Positions 23,213-31,161 of a DNA stretch of 31,678 nucleotides are shown here, piece by piece. The stretch comes from JADCGM01 sp943368345 (lineage in GTDB: Bacteria > Pseudomonadota > Alphaproteobacteria > Sphingomonadales > Sphingomonadaceae), in assembly GCA_943368345.1 (NCBI GenBank), contig CALRKY020000031.1:1-31678 (forward strand), in the 5' to 3' direction. Below the pieces are notes generated by a model, which did not search any database, was not told where the DNA came from, and was given only the letters and a program-made list of their open reading frames with translations. A program made the translations under genes and the position numbers. Position 1 is the stretch's first letter. Every line of letters starts with the position of its first letter.

Positions 23213-24015
23213 CGATAGGCTCCGATGTCGACCATGCCCCGGAAGGATGTCGCCGCCGGGCCGGACATTTCGATATGACCGTCCGTGCGCCAGTCGATGC
23301 GAAGACTGCCGCCCGGCAGCGCCACCGCAACCGACCGGTCGACCAGCCCCCGCCGCATCGCGACCACCGCCGTGGCACAGGCCCCGGTCCCGCAGGCCCG
23401 GGTCAGGCCAACGCCGCGCTCCCACACTTTCAGGCGGATACGGTCACGCCCAAGCACCGACGCGACGTTGACGTTGATCCGCTCCGGAAACAGCGGGTCG
23501 GTTTCGATCACCGGACCAAGCTCCGCCAGTGGTACCGCATCGAGATCATCGACAAAAAACACCACATGCGGGTTGCCGACATTGACTGCACCGGGGCGCT
23601 GCAAAGGCTCCCACCCGACCGGCATATCGCGCGTATCCATGGCATAGGCCAGCGGGACAGCATCCCAGTCAAACCGGGGTTCCCCCATATCAACCGTCGC
23701 GCCGTCGCCGCTCGGCAGCAATTCAATGCGGCCGCCGTCGGTCAGCACGCTCGCTTTGTGGCCAATCAGTTGCGCCACACAGCGGGAGGCATTGCCGCAG
23801 GATTCGACCTCGCCGCCGTCAGCATTCCAGATCCGCATACGGGCATCGGCATCCGCTGCTGCCTCAACGACAATCAGCTGATCGCAGCCAATCCCGGTTC
23901 GGCGGTCGGCCAGCGTCCGCACCTGATCCGCCGTCAGCGTCAACGGCGCGGTGCGCGCGTCAAACACGACAAAATCATTGCCGAGGCCGTGCATCTTGAG
24001 GAACGGAATTTCCAT
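23209..24015 (-). CDS. dapF: Diaminopimelate epimerase
   Basis: DapF interconverts LL- and meso-diaminopimelate for lysine and peptidoglycan synthesis, using two cysteines as acid and base. Both are present: C73 in ESCGNASRC and C208 in RACGTGACAT, and the opening MHGLGNDFVVFD (8-19) is diagnostic. Length is 268 residues, normal for the family. The ATG at 24015 fits the family N-terminus but has no obvious ribosome site. The stop overlaps the proposed TTG start of mtaB by 4 nt. Confidence 0.95.
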   Translation of the reverse strand: MEIPFLKMHGLGNDFVVFDARTAPLTLTADQVRTLADRRTGIGCDQLIVVEAAADADARMRIWNADGGEVESCGNASRCVAQLIGHKASVLTDGGRIELLPSGDGATVDMGEPRFDWDAVPLAYAMDTRDMPVGWEPLQRPGAVNVGNPHVVFFVDDLDAVPLAELGPVIETDPLFPERINVNVASVLGRDRIRLKVWERGVGLTRACGTGACATAVVAMRRGLVDRSVAVALPGGSLRIDWRTDGHIEMSGPAATSFRGMVDIGAYR

Positions 24016-24064
24016 GCTTGCCGCGATGTAGGGATGGCGGCGCGCCAAGTCTATTGCCGAAGGG

Positions 24065-25717
24065 TCAACGCCCCTGCCCGCGCCAGCGGTGGATGATGCG
24101 GTCAAGGCTGCCAGCAGCGCCACTCGGCACGGCCCAAAGCTCGCTGAACCGGGGATCGGCAGAGGCCGGCCGAAGCTCGGGCGCCAGATCATCCAGCCGC
24201 ACCCGGATCGGGATCGACACCCCTTCCCCGCAGATGATGCATTCCCGGTTGCGCAGCGCCGGGATCGAATCGAGAAACCCGCGCGCCCCTTCCGGCATGG
24301 CATTGCGGACATAGGCCTGATCGCGGTCATTGTTCAGCCGCATCGCGATGATCGTCCCGCACTGGGACAGCACGCCTTCGGCCAGATCGCTCGGGCGCTG
24401 GGTAATGAGGCCGAGCGAGACGCCATATTTGCGCCCTTCCTTGGCGATCCGCTCCAGGATTTTGCGGACGGCGGCGCCGGTTGCGACCCGGTCGCTCGGC
24501 ACATAGCGATGCGCCTCTTCACAGACGAGGAGGATCGGTTGTGGCGATTCCTGCCGCGACCAGATGGCATAGTCAAAGACCAGGCGGCTGAGCATGGCCA
24601 CAACAGTGGTCAGGATATCGGACGGCACGCCCGACAGATCGAGGATAGAAATCGGCTTGCCGTCGGCGGGCAGGCGGAACACCCGGCTGATGAACGGTCC
24701 CATCGTGTCCGACACCATCAACCCGCTGAACATGAAGGCATAGCGCGGGTCGCTCTTCAGTTCCTCAATCTTGGTTTTCAGCCGCATGTAGGGAGCAAGG
24801 TCCCCCATCTTGTCGAGCTTTCCCATCAGCGCGGTGAGCGACATCAACAGGTCGGACAGCAGATAGGGCACCGGTGAGTCGACGGTCAGCTTGCCGAGTG
24901 TCTGAGAAATCCGGTTGCGCGCCCGCGCCCCGAGCAGGACCTTGGCGAGAATATCGCAATCGGTTTCGCGCTGCGCACCCTCGCTGGTCACGAAGACTTC
25001 GCAATGCTCCTCAAAATTCATCAGCCAATAGGGCAGCGCCAGATTGTCGACGTTGAAGATCATGCCGGTGGAGGCAAAGGCCGCCGCATATTCACCGTGG
25101 GGATCGAGCATGATGATATGGCCGTGCGGGGCCCGCTCGACGATGCGGTGCAGGATGAGCGCGGTTGCGGTCGATTTGCCGGTTCCGGTCGATCCCAGCA
25201 GCGCGAAATGCTTGCCGAGCAGCGAATCGTAGAGCAGCGACGCCCGGACATCGGCTGTGGGATAGACCATGCCAATCTCGATATGCGGCTGGTCAATCGC
25301 CTCGAACACCGCGGCAAGGTCACGGCGGGTCACCGGCCAGACGGCGGTGCCCGGCACCGGATAGCGCGTCACACCGCGCCGGAACCCGGTCAGGTCGCCG
25401 GACGGGCTCTCCGAACCCTCACCCAGAAAATCGATCTGCCCGGTGATATGGCTGACGTCAGTACCGCCGGCCCGCAGTTCGCGAACATTGCCGAGCAGCC
25501 AGCTTTGGCCGACCCGGACTTTGACCTGGCTGCCAATCTGACCGGCGGTCGCGACACTTTCATCCCCGTGCCCCTCCAACATGCGCATCGCGGTAAGGTC
25601 GAACTCACAGGTCGACGCGCCGCCCGCGATGTCCCGCACCTGCCCAATGGCCGGCAGACCGCCCGCCGCGACCCCGGCCGCCGCGCTCCCCGAGAAATTC
25701 TGGTTGGCAAAATCCAT
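24065..25717 (-). CDS. HerA-like ATP-binding protein (FtsK-HerA superfamily)
   Basis: The 550-residue protein has an N-terminal beta-barrel-like region (about 25-130), a Walker A GSTGTGKS (175-182), a Walker B region ending in EEAHRY (400-405) and an arginine-rich C-terminal part, matching the HerA-like DUF87 ATPases. HerA proteins are hexameric DNA translocases that usually work with a NurA nuclease. No nurA is seen next to this gene. AAGGGAC lies about 9 nt before the ATG. It precedes dapF by 49 nt on the same strand and may be co-transcribed. Role unproven: DNA end processing, or a housekeeping translocase widespread in alphaproteobacteria. Confidence 0.87.
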   Translation of the reverse strand: MDFANQNFSGSAAAGVAAGGLPAIGQVRDIAGGASTCEFDLTAMRMLEGHGDESVATAGQIGSQVKVRVGQSWLLGNVRELRAGGTDVSHITGQIDFLGEGSESPSGDLTGFRRGVTRYPVPGTAVWPVTRRDLAAVFEAIDQPHIEIGMVYPTADVRASLLYDSLLGKHFALLGSTGTGKSTATALILHRIVERAPHGHIIMLDPHGEYAAAFASTGMIFNVDNLALPYWLMNFEEHCEVFVTSEGAQRETDCDILAKVLLGARARNRISQTLGKLTVDSPVPYLLSDLLMSLTALMGKLDKMGDLAPYMRLKTKIEELKSDPRYAFMFSGLMVSDTMGPFISRVFRLPADGKPISILDLSGVPSDILTTVVAMLSRLVFDYAIWSRQESPQPILLVCEEAHRYVPSDRVATGAAVRKILERIAKEGRKYGVSLGLITQRPSDLAEGVLSQCGTIIAMRLNNDRDQAYVRNAMPEGARGFLDSIPALRNRECIICGEGVSIPIRVRLDDLAPELRPASADPRFSELWAVPSGAAGSLDRIIHRWRGQGR

Positions 25718-25780
25718 GCCCGTCCCTTCGCTTGGCGCAAAGGGGTAGCGCGAAATGGTTAACAGCTTTCTGTGCGCGGC

Positions 25781-26569
25781 CTATTTGCCGACGTAGCGAT
25801 AGCCTTCGATCCGGTTCAGCACCGACAGGTCAACGGTCACCAGACCAAGGCCCTGCAGGCTGGTGTCCAGCCCGAGCGCCTGCAACAGTTTGACGCCCTT
25901 CACCGGGTCCGGCGCAAAGCGCAGACCCATCGACATCAACCGCACCTTGCCGGCGGCATTGCCCCGGCCTTTCTTGCCGGTCGGCAGTGCAACGATGACC
26001 GAAGAGACATAAGGGGAACCGACCCCGGCTTTCTGTACGGTCAGCGTGCCGGCAAATTTCGGGAGCTGTGTCTCTCCGTCAATCTGGATGTCGGCCGACC
26101 CGAATTTCCGGACCTTCGCCGGATCGACCTGAAACCGGTAGGTCGCGGTCCGGGTTGTTTCGCCAGTCTTGGTTGCCTGCCCCTCGATCAACCCCCGGAT
26201 TTCCGAATAATTCGGGTAATCCTCGATCTTGCGGTCTTTCCGGCCTTCGCGGTCCGCTTTGACTCGAACCTCCGGCCCCTTCTCACCGCTGTCACGAATC
26301 AACTTGGTGCGCAGCGCCTCAGGTTTGGACGGATCATAGTATATCACCCGGGTATTGCGCAGGTCGGGGCGGTCGCGGGCCCCGCTGGTGGTGCGGTCAA
26401 TAAGGTCGCCAACCACGGTTGAGCCGCCAGCCCAGACCTTTGTCGTCGAATAGTAGGCCCAGTCGCTGCCGCTATAGGCCCCGCCATTGGCCAGTGCGGC
26501 GTCGAGCAGCTGGTCGGCGGACGCTGGAACGGAAACGACAGCGGCGAAGGCTGTGAGGGCGAATTTCAT
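25781..26569 (-). CDS. Exported protein of unknown function
   Basis: I do not recognise this family. The 262-residue protein has a signal peptide (about 1-18, VPASA) and a soluble remainder rich in charged residues and beta-prone stretches, with one repeated-looking motif style (FRFQVDPAKVRKFGSADIQ region and KGVKLLQALGLD). There is no catalytic motif, cysteine pattern or membrane anchor. GGAG lies about 8 nt before the ATG. It is preceded at 26615-26668 by the luxR 3'-end copy on the same strand, and then by the divergent decarboxylase gene. A periplasmic or cell-surface location is the only inference I make. Confidence 0.68.
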   Translation of the reverse strand: MKFALTAFAAVVSVPASADQLLDAALANGGAYSGSDWAYYSTTKVWAGGSTVVGDLIDRTTSGARDRPDLRNTRVIYYDPSKPEALRTKLIRDSGEKGPEVRVKADREGRKDRKIEDYPNYSEIRGLIEGQATKTGETTRTATYRFQVDPAKVRKFGSADIQIDGETQLPKFAGTLTVQKAGVGSPYVSSVIVALPTGKKGRGNAAGKVRLMSMGLRFAPDPVKGVKLLQALGLDTSLQGLGLVTVDLSVLNRIEGYRYVGK

Positions 26570-26614
26570 GATCAGTCTCCAACCCGTGTTGGAGGGCTAA
26601 TACAGGACGCGCCG

Positions 26615-26668
26615 CTGATTTGCCAGCCTGAGATAGCCGAGTTGCGCGGCCTTGAAGATTGTCTGGCG
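26615..26668 (-). pseudogene. Remnant of a LuxR-type regulator 3' end
   Basis: On the minus strand this segment encodes RQTIFKAAQLGYLRLAN and then Gln, where the intact gene at 28214 encodes SQTIFKAAQLGYLGLAN and stops. The DNA matches at 43 of 51 positions (26618-26668 against 28217-28267), in the same orientation, 1599 bp apart. Nothing upstream of the match looks like LuxR, and the stop codon has become CAG. It is therefore a non-functional tail, left either by a decayed tandem paralogue or by an insertion at the luxR 3' end. Confidence 0.75.
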
Positions 26669-26724
26669 GTGATGACCTAGAAATCGTTCCACCCAACACG
26701 ACCCCGGCTCTGGCGGTGACCAAC

Positions 26725-28137
26725 ATGGACTCGTCCTGCCCGATAATTTACGGCCCCGGCATGGACACGCTCGATATCGCCTTTGCCGAAGCGCGCCGCT
26801 ATCTGGCGTCGCTCGACACACGACCAGTCGCATCACGCGGTACCCCTGCCGAGATGCGTAGGCCGCTGCCAACGCAATTCCCCGAACAAGGATTGTCGGC
26901 AAGTGATGTCGTCCGCACCATTGCAGCCGCCGCCGAACCTGGATTGACGGCCAACGCGAGCGGACGGTTCTTCGCATGGGTAAAGGGGGGTGCCCTGCCT
27001 GCTGCGCTGGCCACGGATATCATGTGTTCCGCCTGGGACCAAAATGCCGTGCTTGCGTCAACCAGTCCTGCCGGCGCCGTTCTGGAAGAAATCGCCGGCC
27101 GCTTCCTGCTCGAAGCCCTCCGCTTGCCCACTGACGCCAGTTACGCCTTTGTCACCGGGTGTCAGATGGCGCATGCGACTGCGCTGGCTGCCGCGCGCCA
27201 TGCCGTTCTGGAACGAAAAGGTTGGGATGTCGAAGCTAAGGGCCTGCAGGGGGCACCTGTCATCCGTGTGTTCGCCAACGCACACCATCATTCATCGGTT
27301 ACGCGAGCCTTGCGCCTCCTCGGAATGGGAAGCGACTGTATTGTCCCACTGGACGGAACAACGCCCGGTCGGGTGGCACCGGACAGGCTAAGTGCTGCCC
27401 TAGCCGAAGCGCCCGATGCACCGACGATTGTTATCCTCAATGCTGGCGACCTCAACATTGGTGCGTGTGACGATTTCGCAGCACTGTGCCCGATTGCACA
27501 AGCAGCAGGGGCCTGGGTTCATGTTGACGGAGCCTTTGGACTCTGGGCCAATGCCAGCCCGCGTTTCGCACCGCTCGTGGCCGGGGTGGACCGGGCCGAC
27601 AGCTGGGCGACGGACGGGCACAAATGGCTGAATACACCCTATGACTGCGGCATGGCCGTCACCCGGCATCCCGCTGCACACAGTGCCGCAATGCGGATGA
27701 CCGCTGCCTATCTGACCAGCGGCGGACCGGTGCGCGATCCCATGGATTTCACGCCGGAGTGGTCGCGCCGGGCTAGGGCCTTGCCGGCATTGGCGGCGTT
27801 GATGGAACTCGGCCGTGACGGGCTTGCCGCCATGATCGAACGGTGCTGCGACCACGCCGTCGCCATTTATGACGGCGTTGCGAAGTTAGAGGGTGCAACC
27901 GGGATTGCCCGCCCGACCATGAACCAGGGGCTGATCCGCTTCGACAACAAGGACGGTGCCAATATCAGCGACGCGGTCATCGCGGCAATCAATGCGGGTG
28001 GCGAGGCATTTCTCAGCGGCGGTGCTTGGAACGGCGAGCGCGTTATGCGGATCAGTGTGTGCGGCTGGAATACGGCGATGGCAGACGTGGTGAGGACAGT
28101 GGCTGCGGCGCAGGACGCGCTCGGTCGCTTACGGTGA
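26725..28137 (+). CDS. PLP-dependent decarboxylase (group II, aromatic-amino-acid decarboxylase-like)
   Basis: The 470-residue protein is a fold-type I PLP enzyme of the pyridoxal-dependent decarboxylase group. The Schiff-base lysine is K300 in TDGHKWLNTPYDCG, the pyridine-binding aspartate D268 in HVDGAFG, and AHHHSS (186-191) supplies the stacking histidine. The usual products are amines from aromatic amino acids, but some relatives are aldehyde synthases or other lyases, so the substrate is open. The start is uncertain: 26725 has only a weak GGTGA, and ATG 26761 is possible. It lies between the luxR tail copy and the intact luxR, convergent with the latter, and stands out as an accessory gene. 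Confidence 0.84.
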   Translation: MDSSCPIIYGPGMDTLDIAFAEARRYLASLDTRPVASRGTPAEMRRPLPTQFPEQGLSASDVVRTIAAAAEPGLTANASGRFFAWVKGGALPAALATDIMCSAWDQNAVLASTSPAGAVLEEIAGRFLLEALRLPTDASYAFVTGCQMAHATALAAARHAVLERKGWDVEAKGLQGAPVIRVFANAHHHSSVTRALRLLGMGSDCIVPLDGTTPGRVAPDRLSAALAEAPDAPTIVILNAGDLNIGACDDFAALCPIAQAAGAWVHVDGAFGLWANASPRFAPLVAGVDRADSWATDGHKWLNTPYDCGMAVTRHPAAHSAAMRMTAAYLTSGGPVRDPMDFTPEWSRRARALPALAALMELGRDGLAAMIERCCDHAVAIYDGVAKLEGATGIARPTMNQGLIRFDNKDGANISDAVIAAINAGGEAFLSGGAWNGERVMRISVCGWNTAMADVVRTVAAAQDALGRLR

Positions 28138-28159
28138 CTTCGCGACTCTCGTCGTGACC

Positions 28160-28177
28160 GAGCCCCGCCGGGGCGCA
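28160..28177 (+). other. GC-rich hairpin after the decarboxylase gene
   Basis: GCCCC-GCC-GGGGC forms a short perfect stem in the 76-bp gap between the decarboxylase and the convergent luxR. It has no U-tract, so it is at most a weak or Rho-assisted terminator. Confidence 0.25.
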
Positions 28178-28213
28178 GATGTCATTCAGCTCCGAATGGC
28201 TTGACTAGTCGGC

Positions 28214-28981
28214 CTAATTTGCCAAGCCGAGATAGCCGAGCTGGGCCGCCTTGAAGATCGTCTGGCTGCGGTTGACGGCGTCGAGCTTCTCCCCGGCATT
28301 CTGGATGTGGAAGCGCACGGTGGCATGGCTGCGGGCGAGGATCATGCTGATTTCCTTGTCGGTCTTGCCGACGGCGGCCCAGCGCAGGCATTCGATTTCG
28401 CGCTTGGTCAGCTGACAGTCGCTCGGCAGCCACTGCCGGGTCCGCATCACCTTGACATAGCCCGAGATAAACCGGTGCGCGAGCAGGTGCAGCGCATCGG
28501 CATGCGCCTCAAACTCCACCGACAAATCAGTCTTGCCGTTCCTGACCCCAAAGCCTGCCATGCCAATCTGGCCAAATGGCAGGTGGATCGGTACCGCAAT
28601 CGTCGCCCGGGTCAGCGACCGTTTTTCAAAGTTAACCAGATCAATGGCGTCGACATAACGATTGGGTGACCGGGTGTGAAAACCATCGGCGTTGCACCAG
28701 AAGGGTTCCCCCTCATAGCGGCAGGCCCGCGCGACCGGGGAGTGCAGCGCCAGCCGCGTGTCCGTCCACCATTGTTCGTGCGGCTGGACAAAACCAAACA
28801 CATCGGACGCAAGAATATGCCCGTCGGCATCGACCATCGGCTGTTTGGAAGCAATATTGTCGACGACTACGGCGCGGAAATTGCCCATTTCCGCGACGAT
28901 ATCGCGCAACGCTTCGGCTGCGGGGCGGATGTCAGCAGCGCTGCTGATCGTTACGGCGCGTGTGTCGAGGCTCAGCCCCAT
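28214..28981 (-). CDS. LuxR-family transcriptional regulator, solo (no luxI nearby)
   Basis: The 255-residue protein has an autoinducer-binding-like domain (about 15-175) and a C-terminal LuxR HTH (LTKREIECLRWAAVGKTDKE at 191-210; TVRFHIQNAGEKLDAVNRSQ at 221-240). In the sensor pocket the usual Asp-Pro of acyl-homoserine-lactone receptors reads Ser81-Pro82 (LHSPVARAC), so a different ligand, or none, is likely. W71, W72, F94 and W95 remain aromatic. The ATG at 28981 follows GGGGAGA by about 6 nt; the GTG one codon earlier is too close. No luxI is present. It probably controls neighbours such as the decarboxylase or the secreted protein, but that is a guess. Confidence 0.87.
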   Translation of the reverse strand: MGLSLDTRAVTISSAADIRPAAEALRDIVAEMGNFRAVVVDNIASKQPMVDADGHILASDVFGFVQPHEQWWTDTRLALHSPVARACRYEGEPFWCNADGFHTRSPNRYVDAIDLVNFEKRSLTRATIAVPIHLPFGQIGMAGFGVRNGKTDLSVEFEAHADALHLLAHRFISGYVKVMRTRQWLPSDCQLTKREIECLRWAAVGKTDKEISMILARSHATVRFHIQNAGEKLDAVNRSQTIFKAAQLGYLGLAN

Positions 28982-29099
28982 CACAGTCTCCCCAATATCC
29001 TAGCCTTGCGAAACGGGGGCCTTCGCGGCTCTTGTCCGTCGCTTGCCGCATTCCCTAGCAGGTTGAAGAGGGTATTCAAGTGCTACTCGAAAGATTGTC

Positions 29100-29369
29100 T
29101 CAATCTTCGCCGAATTTGTCCTCGACCAGTTGCACCAGCGCCGCGAGCGCCAGGTCCTCGCCGATGCCGCTGGCGGAAATCTCGATATCGTCGCCAACGG
29201 CCGCTGCCAGCATCATCAACCCCATGATGGAGGTCCCACAGACGCTCGATCCGTCCTTCGTGACTTCGACCGCAGCATCAAACTGGCTGGCCAGTGTCAC
29301 GAATTTGGCGCTGGCCCGGGCATGCAGACCGCGCTTGTTCCGCATCTGCACGATCTGCGACACTGGCAT
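29100..29369 (-). CDS. ptsH: Phosphocarrier protein HPr (PTS-Ntr/regulatory)
   Basis: HPr carries a phosphoryl group between PTS enzyme I and EIIA proteins. In the 89-residue protein the phosphorylated His16 is in KRGLHARAS and the HprK target Ser47 is in GTSIMGLMML, so both sites are kept. The ATG follows directly after the EIIA stop. With EIIA, HprK and RapZ nearby but no sugar-transport EIIB/EIIC genes, it most likely serves regulation rather than transport. Enzyme I is not in the window. Confidence 0.94.
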   Translation of the reverse strand: MPVSQIVQMRNKRGLHARASAKFVTLASQFDAAVEVTKDGSSVCGTSIMGLMMLAAAVGDDIEISASGIGEDLALAALVQLVEDKFGED

Positions 29370-29774
29370 TCAGGCGGCCTCGCCCAAAATCTGCGACGCG
29401 ACCGAGATATATTTGACCCCCGCTGCCTGGGCCGCCTCGACGGCGGCGGCAACGTCCATTTCCTTGCGGACGCTGGCCAGCCGGATCAGCATCGGCAGGT
29501 TCACCCCGGCGATCACCTCGATATGTCCGGTTCCCATCAGAGAAATGGCAAGGTTGGACGGCGTTCCCCCGAACATGTCGGTCAGGATGATGACGCCTCG
29601 GCCCTGCTCCACTGATCGGACAGCGGTGCCGATATCGCGGCGTCTCGCCTCCATATCGTCATCCGGGCCGATGCAGATGGCTTCGATATTCAGCTGCGGC
29701 CCGACCACATGCTCCATCGCCGAGATGAATTCGGCCGCCAGCCGCCCATGCGTCACCAACACCAGTCCGATCAT
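29370..29774 (-). CDS. PTS fructose/mannose-type EIIA domain protein
   Basis: The 134-residue protein is a stand-alone EIIA of the mannose (PTS_EIIA-man) family with the phosphorylated His9 in LVTHGRLA and the fold's DMFGGTPSN segment (about 68-76). In alphaproteobacteria such orphan EIIA proteins receive phosphate from HPr and regulate other proteins. Its start overlaps the rapZ stop by 4 nt (ATGA), and its stop abuts the ptsH start. Target proteins are unknown here. Confidence 0.93.
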   Translation of the reverse strand: MIGLVLVTHGRLAAEFISAMEHVVGPQLNIEAICIGPDDDMEARRRDIGTAVRSVEQGRGVIILTDMFGGTPSNLAISLMGTGHIEVIAGVNLPMLIRLASVRKEMDVAAAVEAAQAAGVKYISVASQILGEAA

Positions 29775-30727
29775 GCGAGCTCGTTCTTTCGTTTGCGCGC
29801 GGCTTCGAAATCGGCCGCGTCGTCAGCCTGTCCGTTGCCGAGCATGTCGCGGTGGTGGGCTGCCGGATGGAAGCCCGCCGCCCGCAGCCGCTCGGCCATT
29901 TGTTCGGTCACATACACGGATCGATGTTTCCCGCCAGTGCAGCCGAACGCCACAGTCAGATAGGATTTGCCCTCCTTGGCATAGGCCGGGATGAGCAGCA
30001 GCAGCAGATCGGCAATTTTCTCAAACGCCGGCGCGAAATTCTCATCGGTGGCAATATAGCGCCCGACCTCGGGATGCTGCCCGGTTAACGGTCGCAGGCG
30101 CGCCTTCCAGTGCGGGTTTGCCAGAAAGCGCATGTCAAAAATCATGTCGGCGTCGCGGGGGACACCACGCGCAAAACCAAAGGAGGTGAGCGTCAGGGTC
30201 AGTTGGCCATCGCCCGACCTTGCAAAGGTTTCGGTGATGGTTCGCCGCGTGTCATTTACGCTGTTATCGGTCGTGTCGATGACGATATCGGCCCAGCGTC
30301 GCAGCGGCGCCAGCGCTTCCCGTTCCCGCGCGATTCCGTCCGCCGCTGGCCGGTCCAATGCCATTGGATGCCGTCGCCGTGTCTCCGAAAAGCGCCGGGT
30401 CAACTCCCCGCCAGCACAGTCCATGAACAGCACCCGCGCTTCAACGCTGCCGTCGGTGTTGATCTCCTTCACCTGCCGCATCACGTCGTCGGCGTCGAAG
30501 GCGCGGGTCCGGGTGTCCATGCCGACCGCGAGCGGGCGCTCATCCCCCGGCCCGCGATCCTTCAGCTTCAGCAACCGCTTCAGCAGTCGCAGCGGCATAT
30601 TGTCGACGGTTTCATATCCCAGGTCTTCAAGCGCCTTCAGCGCCGTCGATTTCCCGGCACCGGACATGCCGGTTACCAACAGGACGCGAATCCGGTCGGT
30701 CGGAGGGACAGGGGGTCGCTCGGTCAT
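29771..30727 (-). CDS. rapZ: RapZ-family P-loop protein (RNase adapter)
   Basis: RapZ-type proteins bind nucleotides and, in enteric bacteria, act as an RNase E adapter controlling a small RNA for glucosamine-6-phosphate synthesis. The 318-residue protein has Walker A GMSGAGKST (20-28), the ETVDNMP segment after it, and a conserved C-terminal domain with GCTGGKHRSVYVTEQ (about 268-282). The adapter role in alphaproteobacteria is not established. Both ends are in 4-nt overlaps with hprK (upstream) and the EIIA gene (downstream), a common alphaproteobacterial order. Confidence 0.95.
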   Translation of the reverse strand: MTERPPVPPTDRIRVLLVTGMSGAGKSTALKALEDLGYETVDNMPLRLLKRLLKLKDRGPGDERPLAVGMDTRTRAFDADDVMRQVKEINTDGSVEARVLFMDCAGGELTRRFSETRRRHPMALDRPAADGIAREREALAPLRRWADIVIDTTDNSVNDTRRTITETFARSGDGQLTLTLTSFGFARGVPRDADMIFDMRFLANPHWKARLRPLTGQHPEVGRYIATDENFAPAFEKIADLLLLLIPAYAKEGKSYLTVAFGCTGGKHRSVYVTEQMAERLRAAGFHPAAHHRDMLGNGQADDAADFEAARKRKNELA

Positions 30728-31161
30728 CGCGGACGACCTTCTAGCGGCAACCCGAACCGCCGCAAAGCGGCTTCCACTTTGATCGGCGCCGACGCTTCCA
30801 GGCCGTTCAGCGCGATCAGCGGCACTTCGACACCGCCAATGTCCCGGCGGCGCGGGTCCGGCAGCCGATCAGGCGTCGCGTCAAGATCGACAATCAGCGC
30901 CACCTCGGCTTCGGGGATGGTCGGCGTGTCGATGATGCCAACCCCCCGCACCTCCATCATCCCGCGAATCGTCGGCGGTGACTGCGCGATCAGCACCCCG
31001 CCATCGACACGCAGCGCCACCTGATCATCGGCAATCAGCACCGCCCCCCGATCAATCAACCGCAGCGCCAGATCCGACTTGCCCGCGCCCGACTGCCCAA
31101 CCAGAAGCACAGCCCGTCCCGCGATTGCCACCGCTGTCGCGTGAAGGCGGGTCGTCGTCAT
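30724..31161 (-). CDS. hprK: HPr kinase/phosphorylase, short alphaproteobacterial form
   Basis: HprK phosphorylates the regulatory serine of HPr. This 145-residue version contains only the C-terminal kinase half: Walker A GQSGAGKS (22-29) and the DD pair (45-46), in contrast to about 310 residues in Firmicutes. The short form is typical in alphaproteobacteria. The ATG overlaps the stop of the upstream sensor-kinase gene (ATGA) and its stop overlaps rapZ, tying PTS control to the kinase's two-component signal. Confidence 0.93.
   Translation of the reverse strand: MTTTRLHATAVAIAGRAVLLVGQSGAGKSDLALRLIDRGAVLIADDQVALRVDGGVLIAQSPPTIRGMMEVRGVGIIDTPTIPEAEVALIVDLDATPDRLPDPRRRDIGGVEVPLIALNGLEASAPIKVEAALRRFGLPLEGRPR

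Noticed and set aside
23213..23425. 71-residue N-terminal extension of MtaB
   Set aside because: It lies wholly inside dapF, is low-complexity, and the family N-terminus begins at the TTG at 23212.
22951..24096. 381-codon plus-strand frame opposite dapF and mtaB
   Set aside because: Crosses two firmly identified genes on the opposite strand and has a biased composition.
24065..25717. HerA-NurA defence or DNA-repair cassette
   Set aside because: There is no nurA, Sir2 or other defence gene beside the HerA-like ATPase; its neighbours are housekeeping genes.
26725..28271. Genomic island carrying the decarboxylase
   Set aside because: The direct repeat is suggestive, but there is no integrase, transposase or tRNA gene, and the segment is only 1.6 kb. 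It is kept as a finding and not annotated as a mobile element.
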